Shown here: positions 1-7,211 of the stretch, piece by piece
Position numbering within the stretch: the stretch's first letter is position 1
Layout: every line of letters begins with the position of its first letter
Assembly (NCBI RefSeq): GCF_030295385.1
Contig: NZ_AP027079.1
Location: 2,170,001 to 2,234,000, forward strand
Direction of reading: 5' to 3'
Length of the DNA: 64,000 nucleotides
From: Geothrix oryzae
GTDB lineage: Bacteria > Acidobacteriota > Holophagae > Holophagales > Holophagaceae
Translations under genes and position numbers: made by a program
Notes under the pieces: model-generated
The model's database searches: none
What the model was told of the DNA's origin: nothing
Seen by the model: only the letters and a program-made list of their open reading frames with translations

Positions 1-2832
1 GCGGGCCGTGAGCCCGTTGTCGGCGGGACCGCCGAAGATGATCAGGTCGCTGGTGGCCAAATCGGACTCGCGGGTCTCCGCATCGGCCTGGGTGGGCAGC
101 AGCACCTCGGTCATGTTGTCGGCCAGGGCGTCCCGGTAGGTCAAGGCGAGGGTGCGCTGGGCCTCCACCTCGCGGCCGGTTCCGTAGACCAGGCGCGTGG
201 CGCTCCAGTCGTCCAGCACATTGCCCGGCACCCAGAAGTTGGCGCGGGCCAGGGGAATGTCGTTCCCGGCATTGAAGACCAGGCGCGTGGGCCTGGCCTC
301 GCTGCGGAAGGTGAAGCTGGTCTTGCCGGCCTTGCCTTCGACGCGCTCCAACCGGGAGCCCTTCTCCGTCTCCAGGTTCACGAAGGCCACGAAGGGATAG
401 ACGGAACCTGTCTGCTCGAGATCCACCTTCACGTCATAGGCTTCGCCGGCCTTTTCGACCCGGGCCTGGATTTTGGGAGCCGGCAGGTCCGCGCGCTCGA
501 TCCAAGGTTTCAGGATCGGCGCCAGATCCTTTCCGGCGGCCTCAGACATCACCTTCAGAAGGTCCGCCGTCCGGGCAGGCTTCCCGTTGAATCGGGTGTG
601 AACCGCCTGCATGGCCTTGGCGAAGGCGGCGTTGCCCAGGTGCAGCCGCAGCTGGTGCAGCGCGAACACGCCGCGGATGCGCGGAATCTGGTAGGCGCCG
701 TAGCGGTCGTAGTCCGTGGTGGTGGCCAGGGGCGCCTTGGCGCCCTCCTTGGCCTCCAGCCAGAGGTGGCGGGTGTTCAGATCCGCCAGGGCGGCGCTCT
801 GGGTCTCGAAGGCCTTGGCCGGTGCGGCGGGAAGGTTCTTCATCTGCTGCCAGTAGGCCGCCGAGGCGCTGATGAACCAGTTCTCCGCATCGGAGGCCGG
901 TTTGACCGTTCCGGTCCAGAGTCCCTTCGCGTCGAAGCTGAACGCCTCCTTCGCACCACCGACTTCCGGCGCGGGCGCCGCCTTCATTCCCTTTTCCTGA
1001 CTCCAGGTCGCCCGGGCGGCCTGGAGCTTCGCGGTCACCCAGATGGGGCTGAACGCGGTGTACCCATGGGTCAGGTGCGGCGTGGCGCCCGGCAGGTCGG
1101 CGATCCAGCGCCCGCCCACCATCTTTTCCCGCTGGGTGGTCTTGCCCTGGTGGGCGATGAAGACGAGCTTCTCGGCCATCTCGGCGGTGGTGAGCTTGGC
1201 GTCGCAGGCGTGGGGGCGGTTGATGGGGCTGGTGGCCATGACGCGCGTGGCGATGTCGATGTCGAAGCCGGTGGGGCCGTAAGTCTTGAACACCTCCTGG
1301 AAGGCGATGTCGCGGTTCCAGGTGTTGAAGGCCAGGTCCGCCGGGGCGTTCTCGGGGTTCGCGCCGTACTCGCTGCGGACCTCCAGATCGCGGTTGTTGT
1401 TGTTGGCCCAGATGAAGTCCTTGTGGTTGCCCGGCGTGTCGGCGGGCTTGCCCTTGGTGCCCGTGCGCCACATCTTCGTCTTCTCGGTGCCCAGCAGGAA
1501 GCAGGCGCCCTCGTCGGTCTTGGCGTCGGCCATGGTCCAGTCGTTGGTGTAGAGACCGTTGTTCTGCTTGAAGAGGATGGCGGCCGCCTCGTCGATGCTG
1601 GAGGCGTACTGCACGGCCTTGCGGATGCGGTTGCTCTGCGGGGTGCCGTCGGCATGGAAGGGCGTCTGACCCACGGTGGTCTCGCCCATCACCAAGCCCG
1701 AGGCGTTGAGATACCAGTCGGTGCCGCTGTGGATACCGCCCGCGAAGGTCTGCATCACGACGCGGTGCCCCTTCTCGGGCACCACATCCAGCATCACATT
1801 CCACTCGGTGCCCGTGTAGCCGTTCCACATGAACATCTGCGTAAAGAGGAAGCGGCCGCTCTTGGTGGCGCCCTTGGTGGCCACGAAGGAGGAGCAGTGG
1901 TCGCCCTTCCCGCCTTTGTCCACTTCGTCATCGCCAGTCATGAAGGTGCGGCCCGTGAGGGGGTTCGGGGCGTGGGCGAGGCCGTCCTGCAGCGAGCTCA
2001 TGTCCACGGCGCTGTTGAGCGTCACGATGTCGAGGAGGTCGAGGTCCCGGCCCCTGAACTTCGCCCCGGCCTTCACGGCGCCGTCGGCGATGCCCTTCAT
2101 CTCCTCCAGGAATTCCACATCGTACTTCCGGAAGAAGAGGGCGTCCGCCGTCTGGCGCTGGTCGGCCCAGCCGCGCACGGGATCCGCCGCATTCTTCAGC
2201 ACGCCGAGCTTGGTGATGTAGCGCACGATCTCATCGGACATGAGCTCGCCGTGCTGGCGGCCCCGGGCGTAGGGCGCCCCTTCGATGTGCAGGAAGGTCC
2301 AGCCGCCCATCTCGTAGCGGAAACCCTTGCCCGCCCAGCGGACGGTCTGCAGGGGGACGAAGGCGGTGATGTCCTCCACCTTTTCGAGCTTGACGCCGCT
2401 GAAGGCCGCGGCTCCCGTGGCCTTGCCGTTGCGGCCCAGGTGGAGCTGCACACGGTCGGTGGAGCTGGTGGCCAGGAACAGCAGAGAGACTTTCCGCTCC
2501 GAGGTGCCGGCCACGCTCTGCGAAGCATTGGTGAAGGGGAAGCTCTCCATGGAAAGGCAGGCCCCCAGGGCCGTGGGGTAGCGGGCCTGGGCATCCGCCT
2601 TCACGCCTTCCGTGCGGATGGTGGCGCTCAGGCGATACAGCTCGCCGACTTTCAGCGCCACGGGGGCCGAGGCCAGCGTGGCCTCCGATCCCGCCGGGGC
2701 CGCCACGAGGCGCAGGTCCGCCACCGTCGCCGTGGAGCCCGGCTTCAGCGCCCAGCCCGACACGGGCAGATCGGATGCGGCGGCCTGGACTGCCACGGCC
2801 ATCAACAGCCCAACGCAAAGCCTTCGGATCAT
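1..2832 (-). CDS. Secreted C45-type acyltransferase/peptidase with M1-like C-terminal region (3' end cut by window edge)
   Basis: The gene starts at ATG 2832 and the frame is still open at base 1, so at least 944 residues are present and the C-terminus is missing. Residues 1-20 (MIRRLCVGLLMAVAVQAAAS) form a signal peptide. After a beta-rich N-terminal region, about residues 185-560 resemble the C45/phospholipase-B-like N-terminal-nucleophile family, with YARGRQHGELM and then DHCSSFVATKGA. In that family a Cys exposed by self-cleavage is the nucleophile, and the Cys of DHCSSF is the candidate. The C-terminal part (GAYQIPRIRGVFALHQLR, then ILKPWIERADLP) resembles the helical tail region of M1 aminopeptidases. 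The substrate is unknown; extracytoplasmic amide or ester hydrolysis is likely. It is divergent from the rluA-type gene across an 87-bp gap that holds a perfect palindrome. Confidence 0.72.
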   Translation of the reverse strand, partial: MIRRLCVGLLMAVAVQAAASDLPVSGWALKPGSTATVADLRLVAAPAGSEATLASAPVALKVGELYRLSATIRTEGVKADAQARYPTALGACLSMESFPFTNASQSVAGTSERKVSLLFLATSSTDRVQLHLGRNGKATGAAAFSGVKLEKVEDITAFVPLQTVRWAGKGFRYEMGGWTFLHIEGAPYARGRQHGELMSDEIVRYITKLGVLKNAADPVRGWADQRQTADALFFRKYDVEFLEEMKGIADGAVKAGAKFRGRDLDLLDIVTLNSAVDMSSLQDGLAHAPNPLTGRTFMTGDDEVDKGGKGDHCSSFVATKGATKSGRFLFTQMFMWNGYTGTEWNVMLDVVPEKGHRVVMQTFAGGIHSGTDWYLNASGLVMGETTVGQTPFHADGTPQSNRIRKAVQYASSIDEAAAILFKQNNGLYTNDWTMADAKTDEGACFLLGTEKTKMWRTGTKGKPADTPGNHKDFIWANNNNRDLEVRSEYGANPENAPADLAFNTWNRDIAFQEVFKTYGPTGFDIDIATRVMATSPINRPHACDAKLTTAEMAEKLVFIAHQGKTTQREKMVGGRWIADLPGATPHLTHGYTAFSPIWVTAKLQAARATWSQEKGMKAAPAPEVGGAKEAFSFDAKGLWTGTVKPASDAENWFISASAAYWQQMKNLPAAPAKAFETQSAALADLNTRHLWLEAKEGAKAPLATTTDYDRYGAYQIPRIRGVFALHQLRLHLGNAAFAKAMQAVHTRFNGKPARTADLLKVMSEAAGKDLAPILKPWIERADLPAPKIQARVEKAGEAYDVKVDLEQTGSVYPFVAFVNLETEKGSRLERVEGKAGKTSFTFRSEARPTRLVFNAGNDIPLARANFWVPGNVLDDWSATRLVYGTGREVEAQRTLALTYRDALADNMTEVLLPTQADAETRESDLATSDLIIFGGPADNGLTAR

Positions 2833-2865
2833 GGGAGCCTCCGTCTCCCAGCATGCCAAACCCAT

Positions 2866-2900
2866 CGCCAAATTGCCTCGCTTTTTGAGGCAATTTGGCG
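2866..2900. repeat. Perfect 14-bp inverted repeat between divergent genes
   Basis: CGCCAAATTGCCTC (2866-2879) and its exact reverse complement (2887-2900) flank the 7-base spacer GCTTTTT. It lies between two divergent start codons (2832 minus, 2920 plus) and overlaps the -35 region proposed for the plus-strand gene. It could be an operator or a transcript hairpin. The T-run lies in the loop rather than after the stem, so a terminator is unlikely. Confidence 0.7.
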
Positions 2901-2913
2901 CACCAGTTAGTCT
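2885..2913 (+). promoter_or_regulatory. Candidate promoter of the rluA-type gene, possibly leaderless
   Basis: TTGAGG (2885-2890), a 17-base spacer and TAGTCT (2908-2913) fit a sigma-70 type promoter. The -10 ends only 6 bases before the ATG at 2920, so transcription would begin at or next to the start codon. No Shine-Dalgarno sequence is visible, which fits a leaderless transcript. Confidence 0.4.
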
Positions 2914-2919
2914 GGAACC

Positions 2920-3789
2920 ATGACGCTGCGCAAATGGACCTTCACCGCTGACCCCGAAGACGCCGAACTGCGCCTGGATCAACTCATCGCGAAGCGCACG
3001 GAGCTGTCGCGGCGGGCGGCGCGGGAGGCCCTGAAGCTGGGCGGGGTGCAGGTGGACCGCAAGCGCGTGAAGGTGGCCGGCAAGCTCATCAAGCCCGGAA
3101 CGGAAGTCCGCGTGGCCTTCGACCCCGACCTGCCCCCGGTCCCGACCACCGCCATCCCCGTGGTGTTCGAGGACGCCTGGATCCTGGCCGTGGACAAGCC
3201 CGCAGGCATCGCCACCCAGGGCACCTGGGCCACGGACCGTCACGACCTGCTGGCCCTGCTGAAGACCCAGAGGCCGGACCTGAACCTGTTCCTGCACCAC
3301 CGCCTCGACCAGGGCACCTCGGGCCTGCTGGTGCTGGCCAAGGATCCGAAGGCCAACAAGGGCCTGGCCGCCGCCTTCGCGGGCCGGGATCTGGAGAAGC
3401 TCTACCTCGCCCGGATCTCCGCCCCCCTGGAGGCCTGCACCGTGGAGGCCCCCATCGGCCGCCTGCGGGGGGCCGACCCCGGCCGCTTCGGCTGCGAAGG
3501 CGACCTCATCGATCCCAAATCCGCCCGCACGGACTTCCGCCCCGCCACCGCGGAGGAAACCGCCGGGCTCACCCCCGGGTACTGGATCGTGGCGCGCATC
3601 CACACGGGCCGCACCCATCAGATCCGCGTCCACCTCACGCACCTGGGCCGCCCCATCCTCGGTGACAGCCTCTACGGGGGCGGGGCCTCGGACCGCCTCT
3701 GGCTTCATGCCTGGCGGCTGGGGCTGCAGCATCCCGTCACCGGAGCGGATCTGCGCCTGGAGGCGCCGCCCACGCGGTTCCAGGCATGA
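2920..3789 (+). CDS. RluA-family rRNA/tRNA pseudouridine synthase
   Basis: This 289-residue protein isomerises specific uridines in structured RNA, most likely 23S rRNA, to pseudouridine. An N-terminal S4 RNA-binding domain (about residues 12-70, ELRLDQLIAKRTELSRRAAR) is followed by the RluA catalytic domain. The signature HRLDQGTSGLLVLAKD at about residue 127 contains the catalytic Asp, and GRTHQIRVHLTHLGRPILGD is the conserved second motif. Length and domain order are typical for RluC/RluD relatives; which uridine is modified cannot be told. It overlaps the following lipid kinase gene by 4 bases (ATGA), so the two are probably cotranscribed. Confidence 0.9.
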   Translation: MTLRKWTFTADPEDAELRLDQLIAKRTELSRRAAREALKLGGVQVDRKRVKVAGKLIKPGTEVRVAFDPDLPPVPTTAIPVVFEDAWILAVDKPAGIATQGTWATDRHDLLALLKTQRPDLNLFLHHRLDQGTSGLLVLAKDPKANKGLAAAFAGRDLEKLYLARISAPLEACTVEAPIGRLRGADPGRFGCEGDLIDPKSARTDFRPATAEETAGLTPGYWIVARIHTGRTHQIRVHLTHLGRPILGDSLYGGGASDRLWLHAWRLGLQHPVTGADLRLEAPPTRFQA

Positions 3790-4733
3790 AACTCCCCCTC
3801 CTGTTCAACCCCGCCGCCGGTACCACGCCCAAGGATCCGGACGCGCTGCTGCGCCCCCTGCCGAAGGAGCTTCGGGATCGGGTGGAACCCCTCTCGTTCG
3901 GTCCGCCCTGGGACTTCGGGCCAGCCATCGATCAGGCCCTGCGCGCCGGAGGCCCCCTGCTGGTGTGGGGTGGAGACGGCACGATCCACCACGCCGCGAA
4001 GGCCCTGGTGCAGCGGGGCTGCCCGGTCCCCCTGGGCGCCCTCCCCGGCGGCAGCGGCAACGGCTTGGTGCGGGGGCTCCGCACCCCTCTGGAACCCGCG
4101 GGCGCCCTGCGCCGACTGCTGGAGGGCCGGGAACTGCGGCTGGACCTGCCGCGCCTGGATGGCGAGCCCTTCCTGAATGTCTGCGGCACCGGCTTCGAGG
4201 CCGCCGTGGCCCATCGCTTCGCCGCCCTGCCCGACCGCGGCTTCGGCACCTATGCCAAGGCGTGCTGGCAGCTGTGGCGCACCTGGCAGGCCGCGCCCCT
4301 GAGCTGGGACGCCGAGCTGGCCCCGGATCCCCGCCCCGCCAGCCGGCGGGAGAAGCTGCGGGCGGCATTCCGCGCCCCGCAGTCCGGCCTGCCGGAGGCC
4401 GCCTGGAGCCTCTGCTTCGCCAACCTCCCCACCTACGGCAGTGGTCTCTGGATCGCGCCCGGGGCCGACCCCACCGATGGCGCCCTGCAGTGGGCGACCC
4501 TGGCGCGCCCCTCCTGGTTCGACCTCATGGCGGAAGTGCCTGTGCTGTTCCGCGAGGGGGGACACACGCCCCTTCGGCATGAGGGCCGACTCCATCGCGC
4601 CGCGCTCCGCCTGGACCGCCCCCTGCCCTGGCACCTCGACGGCGAGCCCGTCCCCGCGCGCGACCGCGCCGAGCTCACCGTGGAGCCCCGGGCCTTCCGC
4701 ATGCAGGTGACGGGGGCCTGTCCTTGGGATTGA
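3786..4733 (+). CDS. Diacylglycerol-kinase-family lipid kinase (YegS/BmrU-like)
   Basis: The protein has 315 residues and a DAGK catalytic domain. KLPLLFNPAAG starts the fold, GGDGTIHHAAKAL at about residues 61-73 is the nucleotide-binding GGDGT motif, and GALPGGSGNGLVRGL is the following glycine-rich loop. NVCGTGFEA, later in the protein, matches the conserved second half of the family. Members phosphorylate diacylglycerol, sphingosine or related lipids at the membrane; the substrate here is not inferable. It is translationally coupled to the upstream pseudouridine synthase by ATGA and is followed by a strong hairpin at 4773-4799. Confidence 0.85.
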   Translation: MKLPLLFNPAAGTTPKDPDALLRPLPKELRDRVEPLSFGPPWDFGPAIDQALRAGGPLLVWGGDGTIHHAAKALVQRGCPVPLGALPGGSGNGLVRGLRTPLEPAGALRRLLEGRELRLDLPRLDGEPFLNVCGTGFEAAVAHRFAALPDRGFGTYAKACWQLWRTWQAAPLSWDAELAPDPRPASRREKLRAAFRAPQSGLPEAAWSLCFANLPTYGSGLWIAPGADPTDGALQWATLARPSWFDLMAEVPVLFREGGHTPLRHEGRLHRAALRLDRPLPWHLDGEPVPARDRAELTVEPRAFRMQVTGACPWD

Positions 4734-4772
4734 ACTTCCATGGGTAGATGGGCATGGGTAGATGGGAACAAG

Positions 4773-4799
4773 CCAAGGCCCGGCTCAGCCGGGCCTTGG
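4773..4799. terminator. Hairpin between convergent genes, probable bidirectional terminator
   Basis: CCAAGGCCCGGC (4773-4784) and its exact complement (4788-4799) make a 12-bp stem with the 3-base loop TCA. It sits between the ends of the plus-strand lipid kinase and the minus-strand secreted protein. No T-run follows in either direction, so efficiency is uncertain. Just before it, GGGTAGATGGG occurs twice in tandem. Confidence 0.6.
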
Positions 4800-4847
4800 T
4801 GCGGGGGTCTCGGGGGTATGCGCGCGGCGCGGGACCCCCGGAGAACA

Positions 4848-5711
4848 TCAGTGAGGATAGACCGCCGGTCCGGTTAGGCTGGGCCCGCGGAACTCGGCGC
4901 TGACGCTGGGACTGGCGCCCCAGATGCCCGCCACGATCTTCACCTTGCTCAGGTCCGTCTTGGCGGGATCCCAGTCCCGGCGGACGGCCAGGGTGTAGGG
5001 ATTCTTCGCGTCGGACCACCAGGCGGGATCGTCCACGATCACATAGACGGCCGTCGCGACCTTGTTCGGATTCTTGTAGGTCACAAGAACCGGCTGGTGC
5101 GCGATGGCGGCCTGCAGGATGCCGGGCCCCGGGGTCCCCGCGCTGGTCACGAGCATGAGCCGGAACCAAGCCAGGCTGGGATGTTTGACTTCGACCTGAA
5201 CGGTGCCGCCCACAGGCACGGAGATGCCGTAGGCCCGCCACCCGGCCGGCAGCTGGACATAGTCGGTCAGGGCGTCCACGCCGTCCCCCAGCGGAGTCAC
5301 CGGAATGAACCCCTTGCGTTGGAGCCACTTGATCTCAGCCATGAGGTCCCGTGTGCGCCAGTAGCCCATGTCGGGCAACGAGGTGCAGCGGTTCCAGGCG
5401 GGGGGCACCACCACCTGGGTGCCGGGGTAGACATCCACACGGGCCACCCGGGGGGCGGGGCCTGGGCGCGGCTCCATTTCGACCATGCGGGGGCCCGGGT
5501 GGCGGCGGGCGCCGACATCTCCGGTGGCCACGGGGGCCGGATTCGACTGGCGGGGGCCTTCGGACGCCACGCGCCCCCCCACGGGACCCTGAGGATGTGG
5601 CATTACACGACGGTCCTGCTCCCCCTGTGGCGAAGCACCACACAGGGTTGCGGCCATGACCAAACCCGCCATCACGGCACCGGCGCGGAACTGCGAACCA
5701 GGACGCCTCAT
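4848..5711 (-). CDS. Secreted protein of unknown function
   Basis: This 287-residue protein begins with a basic n-region and hydrophobic core (RAGAVMAGLVMAATLCGA), giving a signal peptide, possibly a lipoprotein-like one around Cys24. A low-complexity Pro/Arg-rich stretch (residues about 30-95) is followed by a folded domain with WWSDAKNPYTLAVRRDWDP near the end. The central segment DMGYWRTRDLMAEIKWLQRKGF resembles an S-layer/SLH-like motif only vaguely, and I do not assign it. I do not recognise a family. It is convergent with the lipid kinase and divergent from murC. Confidence 0.65.
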   Translation of the reverse strand: MRRPGSQFRAGAVMAGLVMAATLCGASPQGEQDRRVMPHPQGPVGGRVASEGPRQSNPAPVATGDVGARRHPGPRMVEMEPRPGPAPRVARVDVYPGTQVVVPPAWNRCTSLPDMGYWRTRDLMAEIKWLQRKGFIPVTPLGDGVDALTDYVQLPAGWRAYGISVPVGGTVQVEVKHPSLAWFRLMLVTSAGTPGPGILQAAIAHQPVLVTYKNPNKVATAVYVIVDDPAWWSDAKNPYTLAVRRDWDPAKTDLSKVKIVAGIWGASPSVSAEFRGPSLTGPAVYPH

Positions 5712-5823
5712 CGCGCACCTCCTTTGGGATGGATGGAACCTTCATCATGCCAGAGCCATGCCACCACCCTGCGTCAGGTCGCCTTGGCGGTATCCTGACG
5801 GTTTCAAACATGGGAGTCCTCTG

Positions 5824-7191
5824 GTGTTCGGCAAGATCCAGCACATCCATTTCGTGGGCATCGGCGGCATCGGCATGTCGGGCATCGCCGAGGTGCTCGC
5901 CAACCTGGGCTACCAGGTCTCGGGTTCTGACCTGAAGGAAAGCGCCGTCACCCAGCGCCTGAGGGGGCTGGGCATCACGGTCCACCTGGGCCACCACGGG
6001 CAGGCCATCGAGGGCGCCCAGGTCGTGGTCATCTCGTCGGCCGTGAAGGGCGACAACCCCGAGGTCGTGGCCGCCCACGCCGCCAAGGTGCCCGTCATTC
6101 CCCGCGGCGAGATGCTGGCGGAGCTGATGCGCATGAAGTACGGCATCGCCGTCGCCGGTTCCCACGGCAAGACCACCACCACCAGCATGGTGGCCCAGGT
6201 GCTGAGCCAGGGCGGCATCGACCCCACCATCGTCATCGGCGGGAAGCTCGGCACCATCGGCAGCAACGCCAAGCTGGGCAAGGGGCCCTTCCTGGTGGCG
6301 GAAGCCGACGAGAGCGACGGCAGCTTCCTCATGCTGAACCCCACCCTGGCCGCCATCACCAACATCGACCGCGAACACCTCGACCACTACAAGGACCTGG
6401 AGGAGATCCAGGACGCCTTCGTGATCTTCGCCAACAAGGTGCCCTTCTACGGATCCGTGTTCCTCTGCATGGACGATCCGAACGCCGCCGCCGTCCGCCC
6501 GCGCCTGAAGAAGCAGGTGCACACCTACGGCACCCACCCGCAGGTGGACATCCGCGCCCGGGAGATCCGCCAGGATGGCTTCCGCACCCACTTCCGGGTG
6601 AGCGCCTACGGCCAGGATCTCGGTGCCTTCAGCATGGGCGTTCCCGGCCACCACATGGTGCTGAACGCCCTGGCGGCCATCGGAATCGCCCTGGAACTGA
6701 ATGTCGAGCACGAGGTGATCCGCGCCAGCCTGGCCAGCTTCACCGGCGCGGACCGCCGCTTCCACCTCAAGGGCGAGAAGGGCGGTGTGCTTGTGGTGGA
6801 CGACTACGGCCACCACCCCACCGAGATCGCCGCCACCCTGGCCGCGGCCCGTGCGGGGTTCCCGGATCGCCGCATCGTCGCGGCCTTCCAGCCCCACCGG
6901 TACAGCCGCACCAAGGCCCTGCTCGAGGAATTCGGCACGGCTTTCTTCGAGGCCGACTCCGTCGTGATCACCGACATCTACGCCGCGGGCGAGCAGCCCA
7001 TCCAGGGCGTGGACGGGGCCACCGTGGCCGCGGCCCTGCGGTCCCACGGGCAGAAGGAAGTCCACCTGGTGGGCCGCGTGGAAGAGCTGCCCGCGGCCCT
7101 CAAGCAGCTGACCCGCGACGGGGACCTGCTCATCACCTTCGGCGCGGGTTCCATCACCCACGCCGGACCGGCCTTCCTGGAACTCGATTGA
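5824..7191 (+). CDS. murC: UDP-N-acetylmuramate--L-alanine ligase
   Basis: MurC adds L-alanine to UDP-MurNAc with ATP, the first peptide step of peptidoglycan synthesis in the cytoplasm. The N-terminal Rossmann motif HFVGIGGIGMSGIAEVL, the ATP loop AVAGSHGKTTTTSM, the central-domain NIDREHLDHY and the C-terminal DDYGHHPTEI with FQPHRYSRT are all present. I choose GTG 5824 (455 residues), where the GGGAG at 5812-5816 is correctly spaced and the Rossmann motif follows within 10 residues. The frame stays open upstream to 5656, but that stretch covers the intergenic region and has no family similarity. The gene stands alone rather than in a dcw cluster. Its stop overlaps an in-frame TTG of the next gene. 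Confidence 0.95.
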   Translation: MFGKIQHIHFVGIGGIGMSGIAEVLANLGYQVSGSDLKESAVTQRLRGLGITVHLGHHGQAIEGAQVVVISSAVKGDNPEVVAAHAAKVPVIPRGEMLAELMRMKYGIAVAGSHGKTTTTSMVAQVLSQGGIDPTIVIGGKLGTIGSNAKLGKGPFLVAEADESDGSFLMLNPTLAAITNIDREHLDHYKDLEEIQDAFVIFANKVPFYGSVFLCMDDPNAAAVRPRLKKQVHTYGTHPQVDIRAREIRQDGFRTHFRVSAYGQDLGAFSMGVPGHHMVLNALAAIGIALELNVEHEVIRASLASFTGADRRFHLKGEKGGVLVVDDYGHHPTEIAATLAAARAGFPDRRIVAAFQPHRYSRTKALLEEFGTAFFEADSVVITDIYAAGEQPIQGVDGATVAAALRSHGQKEVHLVGRVEELPAALKQLTRDGDLLITFGAGSITHAGPAFLELD

Positions 7192-7211
7192 GCGCGGGAA
7201 TGGGGCATCCG

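Noticed and set aside
598-2910. Very long open frames opposite real genes (for example 598-2910 plus, 6978-10319 minus, 42105-46253 plus)
   Set aside because: They mirror real genes on the other strand, are rich in Gly/Ala/Arg/His and lack motifs. High G+C removes stop codons in these frames.
5656-5823. 56-residue N-terminal extension of murC
   Set aside because: It covers the intergenic region, has no MurC similarity, and a good ribosome site supports GTG 5824.
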